Positions 24,938 through 37,058 of a stretch of DNA of 64,000 nucleotides are shown here, piece after piece. Below the pieces are notes generated by a model. It saw only the letters and a list, made by a program, of their open reading frames with translations, did not search any database and was not told the DNA's origin. Both the position numbers and the translations under genes were made by a program. Position 1 is the stretch's first letter, and every line of letters begins with the position of its first letter. The stretch comes from Bacillus bingmayongensis. Lineage in GTDB: Bacteria; Bacillota; Bacilli; Bacillales; Bacillaceae_G. The DNA lies in NCBI RefSeq assembly GCF_000299035.1, contig NZ_JH921517.1, forward strand, positions 175,317 to 239,316, given 5' to 3'.

Positions 24938-26041
24938 ATGAAAGAACCATTAGATTTAAGTAAATATAGTGTTAGAACAGACCTTGCAGTAGAAGCTCAT
25001 CAAATGTTACAAGAACGTCAGCAAGAACAAACAGGAATCCAAGGTGTTGTTGTAAAAGAGCGTGAAGAAGAAGGTATTACGATTACGAAAGTGATAATCG
25101 AAGAAAGTGCTTCTGAAGCGATGGGTAAAAAGCCTGGTAATTATTTAACGCTTGAAGTGCAGGGGATTCGTCAGCAAGATACAGAATTACAGCAAAAAGT
25201 AGAGCGTATTTTTGCAAAAGAATTTTCTTATTTGTTAGAAGAAATTGGAATTACTAAAGAGGCGAGCTGTTTAATCGTTGGACTAGGGAATTGGAATGTA
25301 ACACCAGATGCCCTTGGACCAATTGTTGTAGAAAATGTGCTTGTGACGCGTCATCTTTTTAAATTGCAGCCTGAAAGTGTAGAGGATGGATATCGTCCTG
25401 TTAGTGCAATCCGTCCAGGTGTAATGGGGATTACAGGGATTGAAACGAGCGATGTCATTTATGGCATCATTGAAAAGACAAAACCAGACTTTGTGATCGC
25501 TATCGATGCACTTGCCGCAAGGTCTATTGAACGAGTAAATAGTACGATACAGATTTCAGATACGGGAATTCATCCTGGATCGGGTGTAGGAAATAAACGA
25601 AAAGAATTAAGTAAGGAGACGCTTGGAATCCCAGTGATTGCGATCGGTGTTCCGACGGTTGTAGATGCTGTTTCCATTACGAGTGATACAATTGATTTTA
25701 TTTTGAAGCATTTTGGTCGTGAAATGAGAGAAGGAGATAAACCATCTCGTTCTTTATTGCCAGCTGGCTTTACATTTGGAGAAAAGAAGAAATTAACAGA
25801 GGAAGATATGCCGGATGAAAAAAGTCGCAATATGTTTTTAGGGGCAGTGGGGACTTTGGAAGATGAAGAAAAGCGAAAATTAATTTATGAAGTATTAGCT
25901 CCGCTTGGTCATAATTTAATGGTGACGCCGAAAGAAGTAGATGCATTTATTGAAGATATGGCAAATGTAATAGCGAGTGGTTTAAATGCAGCACTTCACC
26001 ATCAAATTGATCAAGATAACACAGGTGCATATACGCATTGA
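24938..26041 (+). CDS. gpr: germination protease GPR
   Basis: 367 residues from ATG 24938 with ACGGAGGAG upstream; the frame is open 15 codons further but without a ribosome site. A25-type protease made as a zymogen in the forespore; it begins SASP degradation at germination. The N-terminal [12 protein letters not shown] resembles its own SASP-like cleavage site, and [17 protein letters not shown] is highly conserved. A weak sigma-G-like pair (GCAATA, CATGTAA, near 24837-24866) lies upstream. The next gene begins 19 bases after its stop. Confidence 0.94.
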   Translation: MKEPLDLSKYSVRTDLAVEAHQMLQERQQEQTGIQGVVVKEREEEGITITKVIIEESASEAMGKKPGNYLTLEVQGIRQQDTELQQKVERIFAKEFSYLLEEIGITKEASCLIVGLGNWNVTPDALGPIVVENVLVTRHLFKLQPESVEDGYRPVSAIRPGVMGITGIETSDVIYGIIEKTKPDFVIAIDALAARSIERVNSTIQISDTGIHPGSGVGNKRKELSKETLGIPVIAIGVPTVVDAVSITSDTIDFILKHFGREMREGDKPSRSLLPAGFTFGEKKKLTEEDMPDEKSRNMFLGAVGTLEDEEKRKLIYEVLAPLGHNLMVTPKEVDAFIEDMANVIASGLNAALHHQIDQDNTGAYTH

Positions 26042-26060
26042 TGAGAAGGGACAGCCTAAG

Positions 26061-26414
26061 TTGAGTCGATTTACGCTTCGGTGTATGAGTTGTGTTGTGC
26101 TGTTTCTTTTTTTGATGTTAATCGGAATTGGAATCGCTAATCATGGCTTAAAAAGCATGAAAGGCTATCGGCAGCCAACGTATGAACAAGTAACTCGAAT
26201 GACGGGAACTGGAAGTGGAAATGTTGATCCGGAAATTTTAGAAGGTATATTTTCAGCTGGCGAAAAACAAAAACAGTTAGAAAGTCTCAGAAGTTTTAAT
26301 GTTGTAGAAGGACTAGGGATGGGAATTGCGGAATTTGCTCGAACTATCGCTAAGTTTAGTACAGATATAGTAATTGGGAAAATAAAAGACATTTTTAACC
26401 AATTGGAAGAATAA
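26061..26414 (+). CDS. yqxA: YqxA family membrane protein (DUF3679)
   Basis: 117 residues from the TTG at 26061 (GAAGGG about 10 bases upstream). One membrane helix at about 12-30 (VVLFLFLMLIGIGIANHG), then NHGLKSMKGY and a soluble tail. It matches the small YqxA protein that sits before lepA in Bacillus. In B. subtilis spoIIP lies between gpr and yqxA; here no spoIIP-like sequence fits in the 19-base gap. Confidence 0.65.
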   Translation: MSRFTLRCMSCVVLFLFLMLIGIGIANHGLKSMKGYRQPTYEQVTRMTGTGSGNVDPEILEGIFSAGEKQKQLESLRSFNVVEGLGMGIAEFARTIAKFSTDIVIGKIKDIFNQLEE

Positions 26415-26419
26415 AAAGA

Positions 26420-26457
26420 GGTTGTCTTATAACTTTGTAAGACAACCATTTTTTTGT
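26420..26457 (+). terminator. terminator of gpr-yqxA
   Basis: Stem GGTTGTCTTA/TAAGACAACC followed by ATTTTTTT. Confidence 0.88.
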
Positions 26458-26538
26458 TACAAAAAGGTTTGTCCCGCGTGATTTACTCGCATAAGATAAA
26501 GAGAGGAAGATTTGTCTTATAAGCAGCACGAGTTTTCA

Positions 26539-26567
26539 TTGAATCTTTGCTGCTCTATTGATATAAT
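26539..26567 (+). promoter_or_regulatory. sigma-A promoter of lepA
   Basis: TTGAAT (26539-26544), 17-bp spacer, TATAAT (26562-26567), 46 bases before the lepA ATG. Confidence 0.75.
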
Positions 26568-26613
26568 CAGTGCTAGTGTATATTGGCGAGACTATTAGGA
26601 GTTGAGAACATAG

Positions 26614-28437
26614 ATGAATAAAGAAGAAAGAGCAAAAAGACAGTCCAAAATTCGTAACTTCTCCATCATTGCTCATATTGACCACGGAAAGTCAACGTTG
26701 GCAGACCGTATTTTGGAGAAAACAAATGCGTTAACACAGCGCGAAATGAAAGCTCAATTACTTGACTCTATGGATTTAGAGCGTGAGCGTGGTATTACAA
26801 TTAAATTAAATGCAGTTCAATTAACGTATAAAGCAAAAGATGGTGAAGAATATATTCTTCACTTAATCGACACACCAGGACACGTCGATTTTACGTACGA
26901 AGTGTCTCGTAGTTTAGCGGCTTGTGAAGGTGCGATTCTTGTTGTTGATGCGGCGCAAGGTATTGAAGCGCAGACGTTAGCGAACGTATATTTAGCACTT
27001 GATAATAATTTAGAGATTTTACCAGTTATTAATAAAATCGACTTGCCAAGTGCTGATCCAGAGCGTGTTCGTCAAGAAGTAGAAGATGTAATCGGTTTAG
27101 ATGCATCAGAAGCTGTACTTGCTTCTGCGAAAGCTGGCATCGGTATTGAAGATATTCTAGAACAAATCGTTGAAAAAGTACCAGCTCCAGAAGGTGACCC
27201 AGAGGAGCCACTTCAATGTATGATTTTTGACTCTTTATACGACCCATATCGCGGTGTAATTGCTTATATCCGTGTTGTAAACGGTACAGTAAAAGTTGGC
27301 GATAAAGTACGTATGATGGCAACTGGTAAAGAGTTTGAAGTAACGGAGGTAGGTGTATTCACACCGAAAACAACGCAGCGTAAAGAGTTGACAGTAGGTG
27401 ATGTAGGATTCTTAGCAGCATCTATTAAAAACGTAGGAGACACGCGCGTTGGTGATACAATTACACATGCGAAACGTCCAGCAGCAGAGCCATTACCAGG
27501 TTACCGTAAATTAAACCCAATGGTATTCTGTGGTTTATACCCAATTGATTCTGCACGTTATAATGATTTACGTGATGCATTAGAAAAATTGGAATTGAAT
27601 GATTCTGCTCTTGAGTTTGAACCAGAAACATCTCAAGCATTAGGTTTCGGTTTCCGCTGTGGATTCTTAGGTTTACTTCATATGGAAATCATTCAAGAAC
27701 GTATCGAACGTGAATTCAAGATTGATTTAATTACAACAGCACCAAGTGTTATTTATAAAGTATATTTAACAAGCGGTGAAGATTTGATTGTTGATAACCC
27801 ATCTAATATGCCAGATCCGCAGTCCATTGACCGTGTAGAAGAGCCGTTTGTAAAAGCTGCAATCATGGTTCCGAATGACTATGTTGGAGCTGTAATGGAA
27901 ATTTGCCAAGGTAAACGTGGTGCGTTTATTGATATGCAATATTTAGATGAAACACGTGTTACGTTGACATACGAAATCCCACTTTCTGAAATCGTATATG
28001 ATTTCTTTGATCAACTAAAATCAAATACGAAGGGATATGCGTCATTTGACTACGAGTTAATCGGCTATAAACCATCTAAACTTGTGAAGATGGATATTCT
28101 TTTAAATTCTGAACAAGTCGATGCTTTATCATTTATCGTACACCGTGATTCAGCGTATGACCGTGGTAAAGTAATCGTAGAAAAATTAAAAGAATTAATT
28201 CCGAGACAACAGTTTGAAGTGCCAATTCAAGCGACAATTGGAAACAAAGTTGTAGCACGTTCTACAATTAAAGCAATGCGTAAAAACGTACTTGCAAAAT
28301 GTTACGGTGGTGACATTTCTCGTAAACGTAAACTTCTTGAAAAACAAAAAGAAGGTAAGAAGCGTATGAAATCTGTTGGTTCTGTAGAAGTACCACAAGA
28401 AGCGTTCATGGCTGTATTGAAAATGGACGATAACTAA
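26614..28437 (+). CDS. lepA: elongation factor 4 (LepA)
   Basis: 607 residues. Translational GTPase with G1 AHIDHGKS (about 20-27), G2 RGITIK, G3 DTPGHVD and G4 NKIDLP, an EF-G-like domain II and V, and the LepA-specific C-terminal domain ending [20 protein letters not shown]. Acts on ribosomes, thought to help stalled or assembling ones. Monocistronic: promoter and terminator on both sides. Confidence 0.97.
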   Translation: MNKEERAKRQSKIRNFSIIAHIDHGKSTLADRILEKTNALTQREMKAQLLDSMDLERERGITIKLNAVQLTYKAKDGEEYILHLIDTPGHVDFTYEVSRSLAACEGAILVVDAAQGIEAQTLANVYLALDNNLEILPVINKIDLPSADPERVRQEVEDVIGLDASEAVLASAKAGIGIEDILEQIVEKVPAPEGDPEEPLQCMIFDSLYDPYRGVIAYIRVVNGTVKVGDKVRMMATGKEFEVTEVGVFTPKTTQRKELTVGDVGFLAASIKNVGDTRVGDTITHAKRPAAEPLPGYRKLNPMVFCGLYPIDSARYNDLRDALEKLELNDSALEFEPETSQALGFGFRCGFLGLLHMEIIQERIEREFKIDLITTAPSVIYKVYLTSGEDLIVDNPSNMPDPQSIDRVEEPFVKAAIMVPNDYVGAVMEICQGKRGAFIDMQYLDETRVTLTYEIPLSEIVYDFFDQLKSNTKGYASFDYELIGYKPSKLVKMDILLNSEQVDALSFIVHRDSAYDRGKVIVEKLKELIPRQQFEVPIQATIGNKVVARSTIKAMRKNVLAKCYGGDISRKRKLLEKQKEGKKRMKSVGSVEVPQEAFMAVLKMDDN

Positions 28438-28439
28438 TG

Positions 28440-28471
28440 AAAAAAGGAGCCGTTTATGCGGCTTCTTTTTG
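28440..28471 (+). terminator. terminator of lepA
   Basis: Stem AAAAGGAGCCG/CGGCTTCTTTTT. Confidence 0.82.
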
Positions 28472-28489
28472 TGTATAAGCATACTTTTT

Positions 28490-28518
28490 TAGACATCTTT
28501 CCATCTCTCCTTTACAAT
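28490..28518 (+). promoter_or_regulatory. probable promoter of the HxlR regulator gene
   Basis: TAGACA (28490-28495), 17-bp spacer, TACAAT (28513-28518). Confidence 0.55.
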
Positions 28519-28581
28519 AGTAAGGATGCATTTTTGTGCAAGGGAAAAAGTGATGATTGATATAGAGTTAGGAGACGAATG

Positions 28582-28956
28582 ATGTCTGAAAATATTCGAA
28601 AAGATATTCAAGAAAAGATACAAAATGGTAATTTTAATTGTGAAAAGGAATTGACTCTTTCTATTATTAGCGGAAAATGGAAAGTTGTAATTTTGTGGCA
28701 TCTAGGTGTAGAAGGGCCACACCGTTTTAGTGAGTTGCAACGACTATTTCCAAACATTTCTCATAAAGTTTTATCAAATCAACTAAAAGAATTAATGGAA
28801 GATGGAATTGTCGATCGGACAGTATATCCAGAAGTGCCTCCGCGCGTAGAGTATTTTATGACGGATTTAGGCATGACGCTTTTACCAATCGTCGAAATGA
28901 TGTATGATTGGGGAAAAATGCGAATGAAGCAAATTCGTAATGGGTTAGAGAAGTAA
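28582..28956 (+). CDS. HxlR family winged-helix transcriptional regulator
   Basis: 124 residues from ATG 28582 (AGGAG 7 bases upstream; a second ATG directly before is possible). The HxlR signature CEKELTLSIISGKWKVVILWHL (Cys near residue 19) and HRFSELQRLFPNISHKVLSNQLKEL (recognition helix) are present. This is the only cysteine, at the place where YodB-type HxlR proteins carry their redox-sensing cysteine, so thiol or electrophile sensing is possible. Target genes are not adjacent. It interrupts the usual lepA-hemW order. Confidence 0.85.
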   Translation: MSENIRKDIQEKIQNGNFNCEKELTLSIISGKWKVVILWHLGVEGPHRFSELQRLFPNISHKVLSNQLKELMEDGIVDRTVYPEVPPRVEYFMTDLGMTLLPIVEMMYDWGKMRMKQIRNGLEK

Positions 28957-28960
28957 AGGA

Positions 28961-28989
28961 GCCTCCGAAATGCGGAGGTTTTCTTTTTA
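28961..28989 (+). terminator. terminator of the HxlR gene
   Basis: Stem CCTCCG/CGGAGG followed by TTTTCTTTTT. Confidence 0.8.
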
Positions 28990-29010
28990 GAAAGGTAGGA
29001 GTAAAGTTTG

Positions 29011-30147
29011 ATGCAAGCTGCATATATTCATATTCCGTTTTGTCAGCATATTTGTCACTATTGTGATTTTAATAAAGTATTTATTGAACGTCAGCCCGTT
29101 GATCAATATTTGGAGTATTTAGAGAAAGAAATAATAAATACGATTCAAAAGGTACCGTTTGAAAATATGAAAACAATTTTTGTTGGGGGCGGGACACCAA
29201 CAGCACTAAATATGGAGCAGACTGAAAAGTTGCTTGCTATTATTAATCGTCGTTTGCGTCCGTTTGCTCCAAACTGTGAATTAACATTTGAAGCAAATCC
29301 TGGAGACTTACCGAAAGAAAAATTGAACCTTCTATTAGAAGGTGGTGTTAACCGAATTAGTTTTGGTGTGCAAACGTTTCGTGATGAATTGCTAGAGAAA
29401 ATTGGACGTAAGCATACGAGAGAAGATGCGTTTGTAGCAATTCGTGAAGCGCAGGAAGTTGGTTTTACGAATATTAATGTCGATTTAATTTATGCATTAC
29501 CAGGACAAACGATTGAAGATGTGAAGGAAACGTTAGATATCGCCTTCACGCTCGGTGTTCAGCATTTCTCTGCGTATTCTTTAATCGTTGAACCGAAAAC
29601 TGTCTTTTACAATTTAATGAACAAAGGGAAATTAAGGCTTCCTGGTGAAGATCATGAGGCGAAGATGTATGAAATGGTAATGGATGAGATGGAAAAGTAT
29701 GGCTACCATCAGTATGAAATTAGTAATTTTTCAAAAGAAGGCTATGAAAGTAGACATAATCTCACATACTGGAATAATGAAACATATTATGGTTTTGGAG
29801 CTGGAGCTCATAGTTATGTAAAGGGTGAGCGGATTCAAAATGTGGGCCCGCTTAAACAGTATTTTTCTAAAATCGATGAGACAGGATTTCCTTATTTAGA
29901 TGTTCATATGGTAACAAAAAAAGAAATGATGGAAGAGGAGTTATTTTTAGGGCTTCGAAAAACAAAAGGAGTTTCTAAGTTAGAGTTCCAAAAGAAATTT
30001 GGCACGGGGATGGATGAAATCTTTGCAAGGCAGTTGCTATATAATAAAGAGCATGGATTACTGGAGGAAAAAGATGGTCATGTTTGTTTAACAAGGCAAG
30101 GGAAGTTATTAGGAAATGAAGTGTTTCAATCGTTTTTAGTTGATTAA
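29011..30147 (+). CDS. hemW: radical SAM heme chaperone HemW
   Basis: 378 residues from ATG 29011; a TTG directly before (29008) is equally well placed behind AGGAG. Radical SAM motif CQHICHYC (CxxxCxxC) near residues 10-17, SAM-binding FVGGGTPT and a HemW-type C-terminus. HemW relatives were long annotated as oxygen-independent coproporphyrinogen oxidase (HemN) but lack that activity and carry heme. Precedes hrcA as in B. subtilis. Confidence 0.92.
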   Translation: MQAAYIHIPFCQHICHYCDFNKVFIERQPVDQYLEYLEKEIINTIQKVPFENMKTIFVGGGTPTALNMEQTEKLLAIINRRLRPFAPNCELTFEANPGDLPKEKLNLLLEGGVNRISFGVQTFRDELLEKIGRKHTREDAFVAIREAQEVGFTNINVDLIYALPGQTIEDVKETLDIAFTLGVQHFSAYSLIVEPKTVFYNLMNKGKLRLPGEDHEAKMYEMVMDEMEKYGYHQYEISNFSKEGYESRHNLTYWNNETYYGFGAGAHSYVKGERIQNVGPLKQYFSKIDETGFPYLDVHMVTKKEMMEEELFLGLRKTKGVSKLEFQKKFGTGMDEIFARQLLYNKEHGLLEEKDGHVCLTRQGKLLGNEVFQSFLVD

Positions 30148-30197
30148 CTAGATGTTTCGTGTACATGAAAAAGTTTCACTATTTCGTGACGTTTCCG

Positions 30198-30264
30198 TTG
30201 ACAATTGAATGTCAATTTTGGTAAGTTATTAATAGATTTAGCACTCAAAGATAAAGAGTGCTAA
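30198..30264 (+). promoter_or_regulatory. hrcA-grpE-dnaK promoter with CIRCE operator
   Basis: Perfect CIRCE inverted repeat TTAGCACTC-N9-GAGTGCTAA at 30238-30264, the HrcA binding site. A TTGACA lies at 30198-30203 with a poor -10 (TAAGTT, 30222). The TTGACA also forms an inverted repeat with TGTCAA 6 bases later. Confidence 0.95.
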
Positions 30265-30280
30265 CAGAGGTGATGATGAG

Positions 30281-31312
30281 ATGCTTACGGAACGTCAGCT
30301 CTTAATTTTACAAACAATTATTGATGACTTTATTGGATCAGCGCAGCCTGTTGGGTCAAGGACGTTGGCTAAAAAAGATGAAATTACGTTTAGTTCAGCT
30401 ACCATTCGAAATGAAATGGCGGATTTAGAGGAACTAGGATTTATTGAAAAAACGCACAGTTCTTCTGGACGAGTTCCTTCAGAAAAAGGATATCGATTTT
30501 ATGTAGATCATCTTTTAGCACCACAGAACTTACCCAATGAGGAGATTGTACAGATTAAGGATTTATTTGCTGAAAGAATTTTTGAAGCAGAAAAGGTTGC
30601 ACAGCAATCAGCTCAAATTTTATCAGAACTCACAAATTATACGGCGATAGTTCTTGGACCGAAAGTGAGTACAAATAAGCTTAAAAATGTACAAATTGTT
30701 CCGCTGGATTATCAAACAGCAGTCGCGATTATTGTAACGGATACAGGGCATGTACAAAGCAAAACGATTACCGTTCCGGAATCTGTTGATTTATCAGATT
30801 TAGAAAAGATGGTTAATATTTTAAATGACAAGCTATCTGGTGTACCGATGGCAGAATTACACAATAAAATTTTAAAAGAGATTGTGACAGTTCTGCGCGG
30901 CTATGTCCACAATTATGATAGTGCAATAAAAATATTAGATGGTACATTTCAAGTGCCTTTATCGGAAAAGATATACTTTGGCGGAAAAGCCAATATGCTT
31001 TCGCAGCCGGAGTTTCACGATATTCAAAAGGTACGCTCCTTGCTGACTATGATTGATAATGAAGCAGCGTTTTACGATATTTTGCGTAATAAACAAGTAG
31101 GTATTCAAGTGAAAATCGGTCGAGAAAATTCTTCGACTGCTATGGAAGATTGTAGCTTAATTTCTGCAACGTATTCCATTGGGGAAGAACAGCTTGGAAC
31201 CATTGCAATTTTAGGGCCGACGAGAATGCAATATTCTCGTGTGATTAGTTTGTTACAATTGTTCACAAGACAATTTACAGACGGTTTAAATGGAGTGCAT
31301 AAATCAAAATAA
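30281..31312 (+). CDS. hrcA: heat-inducible transcription repressor HrcA
   Basis: 343 residues. N-terminal winged helix ([36 protein letters not shown]) and C-terminal GAF-like and dimerisation domains. Binds CIRCE with help from GroEL. First gene of the class I heat-shock operon; the CIRCE element ends 16 bases before its ATG, so it is autoregulated. Confidence 0.96.
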   Translation: MLTERQLLILQTIIDDFIGSAQPVGSRTLAKKDEITFSSATIRNEMADLEELGFIEKTHSSSGRVPSEKGYRFYVDHLLAPQNLPNEEIVQIKDLFAERIFEAEKVAQQSAQILSELTNYTAIVLGPKVSTNKLKNVQIVPLDYQTAVAIIVTDTGHVQSKTITVPESVDLSDLEKMVNILNDKLSGVPMAELHNKILKEIVTVLRGYVHNYDSAIKILDGTFQVPLSEKIYFGGKANMLSQPEFHDIQKVRSLLTMIDNEAAFYDILRNKQVGIQVKIGRENSSTAMEDCSLISATYSIGEEQLGTIAILGPTRMQYSRVISLLQLFTRQFTDGLNGVHKSK

Positions 31313-31422
31313 TACATTCGCTCAAGCAATGAACATGATCATTGCGGGTGTGTAATATAAAAACTATGCTTGGATGCTCATGCTTAACATGAGCCCTGGT
31401 GCCTTTTAAGGAGGTGAAAGTT

Positions 31423-33854
<2,432 letters not shown>

Positions 33855-33882
33855 TAAAGTGAAACAAAATAAGTAAGATGAC

Positions 33883-33923
33883 AAAAAGTCAAAGTCAAGC
33901 GTGCCTTGGCTTTGGCTTTTTTC
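33883..33923 (+). terminator. terminator after dnaK
   Basis: Stem AAAGTCAAAGTCAAG/CCTTGGCTTTGGCTTT (with G-U pairs), then TTTT. Likely partial read-through into dnaJ. Confidence 0.7.
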
Positions 33924-34078
33924 ACGAATAAGAAGAGGGCTTAGTATGAACTAAGTTTTTTATCTGAGGGTCTTACGTTTTTCTTTTTGCATACTGTAAG
34001 TGAGGAAACTTTGTTGCAAAGCACTTTCTTTCGGTGTTAAAATTACGTTTATGTGAAAGATTCGGGGGTTACAAATTT

Positions 34079-35191
34079 ATGAATAAAAGAGATTATTATG
34101 AGGTGCTTGGCCTTAGTAAGGGCGCTTCAAAAGATGAAATCAAAAAAGCATACCGTCGTTTGGCTAAAAAATATCATCCAGACGTAAGTAAAGAAGAAAA
34201 CGCAATTGAAAAGTTTAAAGAAGTACAAGAAGCATATGAAGTTTTAAGTGATGATCAAAAACGTGCGCAGTACGATCAGTTTGGTCATGCTGATCCAAAT
34301 CAAGGTTTTGGCGGCTTCGGCGGTGGAGACTTTGGTGGTGGCTTCGGATTTGAAGATATCTTTAGTTCGTTCTTTGGCGGAGGTGGCGGCAGACGCCGCG
34401 ATCCAAATGCACCGCGTCAAGGAGCGGACTTACAATACCAAGTTACTTTAGACTTTGAAGAAGCAATTTTTGGTAAAGAATTAAATGTTGAAATTCCAGT
34501 GGAAGACCCATGTGACACATGTCACGGCAGTGGGGCAAAACCAGGAACTTCAAAAGAAACATGTAAGCATTGTTCAGGAACAGGTCAAGTGAGCGTAGAA
34601 CAAAATACACCATTTGGTCGTATTGTAAATCGTCAAGCGTGTAAGCATTGTTCAGGAACAGGTCAAATGATTAAAGAGAAATGTACAACATGTCATGGCT
34701 CTGGAAAAGTACGTAAACGTAAAAAAATTAACGTTAAAATTCCAGCAGGTATTGATAATGGTCAACAAATCCGTGTGTCTGGTAAAGGGGAAGCGGGTGT
34801 GAATGGCGGCCCAGCTGGGGACTTATATGTTGTTGTTCATGTAAGAAATCATGAGTTCTTCGAGCGTGATGGGGATCATATTGTTTGTGAAATGCCATTA
34901 ACATTCGCGCAAGTAGCACTTGGTGCTGAAGTGGAAGTTCCAACTGTTCATGGAAAAGTGAAACTAAAAATTCCGGCAGGTACACAAACTGGAACGGAAT
35001 TCCGCTTAAAAGGAAAAGGTGCTCCAAACGTACGTGGGTATGGTCAAGGTGATCAATACGTAGTTGTTCGTGTTATTGTACCAACGAAACTAACATCACA
35101 TCAAAAAGATTTATTGCGTGAATTTGCAGGACAAGAAGATCAAGATGATAGCTTATTCGGAAAGCTTAAACGTGCTTTCAAAGGGGAATAA
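34079..35191 (+). CDS. dnaJ: chaperone DnaJ (Hsp40)
   Basis: 370 residues from ATG 34079 (GGGGG about 10 bases upstream; the open frame extends 15 codons further). J domain with HPD motif, Gly/Phe-rich linker (about 75-105), zinc domain with four CxxCxGxG units ([16 protein letters not shown] twice, CTTCHGSG) and C-terminal substrate domains. TTGCAA (34014) and TTAAAA (34037) could be a weak local promoter. Confidence 0.97.
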   Translation: MNKRDYYEVLGLSKGASKDEIKKAYRRLAKKYHPDVSKEENAIEKFKEVQEAYEVLSDDQKRAQYDQFGHADPNQGFGGFGGGDFGGGFGFEDIFSSFFGGGGGRRRDPNAPRQGADLQYQVTLDFEEAIFGKELNVEIPVEDPCDTCHGSGAKPGTSKETCKHCSGTGQVSVEQNTPFGRIVNRQACKHCSGTGQMIKEKCTTCHGSGKVRKRKKINVKIPAGIDNGQQIRVSGKGEAGVNGGPAGDLYVVVHVRNHEFFERDGDHIVCEMPLTFAQVALGAEVEVPTVHGKVKLKIPAGTQTGTEFRLKGKGAPNVRGYGQGDQYVVVRVIVPTKLTSHQKDLLREFAGQEDQDDSLFGKLKRAFKGE

Positions 35192-35219
35192 TGGAAATAA
35201 AAAATGGAGTTGGTAAATT

Positions 35220-36158
35220 GTGAAATGGTCAGAAATTAGTATTCATACAACGGAGGAAGCAGTAGAAGCAATCTCTCATATTTTACACGAAGCAGGTGCT
35301 AGTGGCGTAGCGATTGAAGATCCAGCGGAATTGACAAAAGAGCGTGAGCAACAGTATGGTGAAATTTATGCGCTTAATCCAGCTGAGTATCCAGAAGATG
35401 GTGTGTTAATAAAAGCATATTTCCCTCAAACGGATTCTTTACATGAAACCGTTGCGAGTGTAAAATCATCTATTGATGTACTTCCATCTTTCGACATCGA
35501 AATTGGTACAGGAAATATTACGATTAATGAAGTCGATGAGGAAGACTGGGCTACTGCTTGGAAAAAATATTATCATCCAGTTCAAATTTCTGATACATTC
35601 ACAATTGTGCCAACGTGGGAAGAATATACACCTTCTTCTCCCGATGAAAAAATTATTGAGTTAGATCCAGGTATGGCGTTTGGTACAGGAACACATCCAA
35701 CAACAACGATGTGTATTCGAGCGTTAGAGAAAACAGTTCAACCAGGTAATACAGTAATTGATGTTGGAACAGGTTCTGGTGTATTAAGTATTGCTGCAGC
35801 AAAATTAGGTGCAGCATCTGTTCAGGCATATGACTTGGATCCAGTTGCAGTTGAAAGTGCAGAGATGAATGTTCGTTTAAATAAAACGGACGATGTTGTA
35901 TCTGTAGGACAAAATAGTTTATTAGAAGGTATTGAAGGCCCAGTAGATTTGATTGTAGCGAACTTACTTGCAGAGATTATTCTTCTATTCCCTGAAGATG
36001 CAGCGAGAGTTGTAAAACAGGGCGGACTATTTATTACATCTGGTATTATTGCAGCAAAAGAAAAAGTAATTTCTGAAGCGCTAGAAAAAGCTGGATTTAC
36101 AATTGAAGAAGTATTAAGAATGGAAGATTGGGTAGCAATCATTGCACGAAATGCGTAA
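35220..36158 (+). CDS. prmA: ribosomal protein L11 methyltransferase
   Basis: 312 residues, GTG start. SAM motif [19 protein letters not shown] (about 178-196), preceded by [13 protein letters not shown], and the NPPF-like motif here VANLLAEI. Trimethylates L11. Follows dnaJ by 28 bases. Confidence 0.95.
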   Translation: MKWSEISIHTTEEAVEAISHILHEAGASGVAIEDPAELTKEREQQYGEIYALNPAEYPEDGVLIKAYFPQTDSLHETVASVKSSIDVLPSFDIEIGTGNITINEVDEEDWATAWKKYYHPVQISDTFTIVPTWEEYTPSSPDEKIIELDPGMAFGTGTHPTTTMCIRALEKTVQPGNTVIDVGTGSGVLSIAAAKLGAASVQAYDLDPVAVESAEMNVRLNKTDDVVSVGQNSLLEGIEGPVDLIVANLLAEIILLFPEDAARVVKQGGLFITSGIIAAKEKVISEALEKAGFTIEEVLRMEDWVAIIARNA

Positions 36159-36175
36159 TATATAATTTATGTTTT

Positions 36176-36285
36176 AACGAACGGAAGAGTCTCTCGCTAT
36201 AAAAGTGAGGGACTTGCCGTTTGTTACATTAAAATGATAACGTTTCGTTCTTTTCGTAAGTGAGGACTTACGAAAGGAACGAAAC
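36176..36285 (+). other. two strong hairpins between prmA and rsmE
   Basis: First hairpin 36176-36225: AACGAACGG/CCGTTTGTT outer stem with inner pairing. Second 36242-36285: a 20-bp stem GTTTCGTTCTTTTCGTAAGT with loop GAGG and one G-U pair, ending 6 bases before the rsmE ribosome site. Neither is followed by a T run, so they are not ordinary terminators. Could act in RNA processing or start-site control. Confidence 0.6.
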
Positions 36286-36302
36286 TTTACTAAGGTGATG
36301 AG

Positions 36303-37052
36303 ATGCAACGTTATTTTGTAGAAGAGAAGTATGTAAATGATGCAAGTATTCGTATTGTAGGTGATGATGTACATCATATCGCAAGAGTGATGCGCATGTC
36401 AGCTGGTGATCACATTTATTGTTGTGTTAACGGTAAAACAGCAATGTGTACGATTGCTGAAATTACCAGTGAATTTGTGGATAGTGCTATTGTAGAATGG
36501 ATAGAGGTGTCAAGCGAATTGCCAGTGTTTGTGACGATCGCAAGTGGACTGCCAAAAGGAGACAAGCTAGAGTTAATTTTTCAAAAAGGAACTGAGCTTG
36601 GGGCAGCCGCATTTTTACCATTTCAAGCATCGCGTTCTATCGTAAAATGGGATGCGAAAAAAGCAGATAAAAAAGTTGAGCGTTTGAAAAAAATTGTGAA
36701 AGAAGCAGCGGAACAATCGCATAGAAGTGAAATTCCAGATGTACATGCTCCGGCATCATTTAAACAATTGCTTGCGATGAGCAGTGATTATGATGTTTGT
36801 CTTGTGGCGTATGAAGAGGAGGCAAAGCAAGGCGAAAAAGCTAATTTTGCGAAGGCTTTAACAGCACTTGAACGTGGTCAAAAACTGTTGATTGTATTTG
36901 GCCCAGAAGGTGGTTTATCTGAGGAAGAAGTTTCTGCGCTTCGTGAACATAAATTTGTACCATGTAGTTTAGGACCGAGGATTTTACGAACAGAAACGGC
37001 GCCGCTTTACGCGTTAAGTGCCGCTTCTTATCATTTTGAATTAATGGGGTGA
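36303..37052 (+). CDS. rsmE: 16S rRNA (uracil1498-N3)-methyltransferase
   Basis: 249 residues. SPOUT-type methyltransferase: FGPEGGLSEEEV, LGPRILRTETAPLYAL form the trefoil knot near the C-terminus. Modifies U1498 of 16S rRNA. AAGGTGATG precedes the ATG. mtaB starts 6 bases after the stop. Confidence 0.94.
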   Translation: MQRYFVEEKYVNDASIRIVGDDVHHIARVMRMSAGDHIYCCVNGKTAMCTIAEITSEFVDSAIVEWIEVSSELPVFVTIASGLPKGDKLELIFQKGTELGAAAFLPFQASRSIVKWDAKKADKKVERLKKIVKEAAEQSHRSEIPDVHAPASFKQLLAMSSDYDVCLVAYEEEAKQGEKANFAKALTALERGQKLLIVFGPEGGLSEEEVSALREHKFVPCSLGPRILRTETAPLYALSAASYHFELMG

Positions 37053-37058
37053 TGATCA

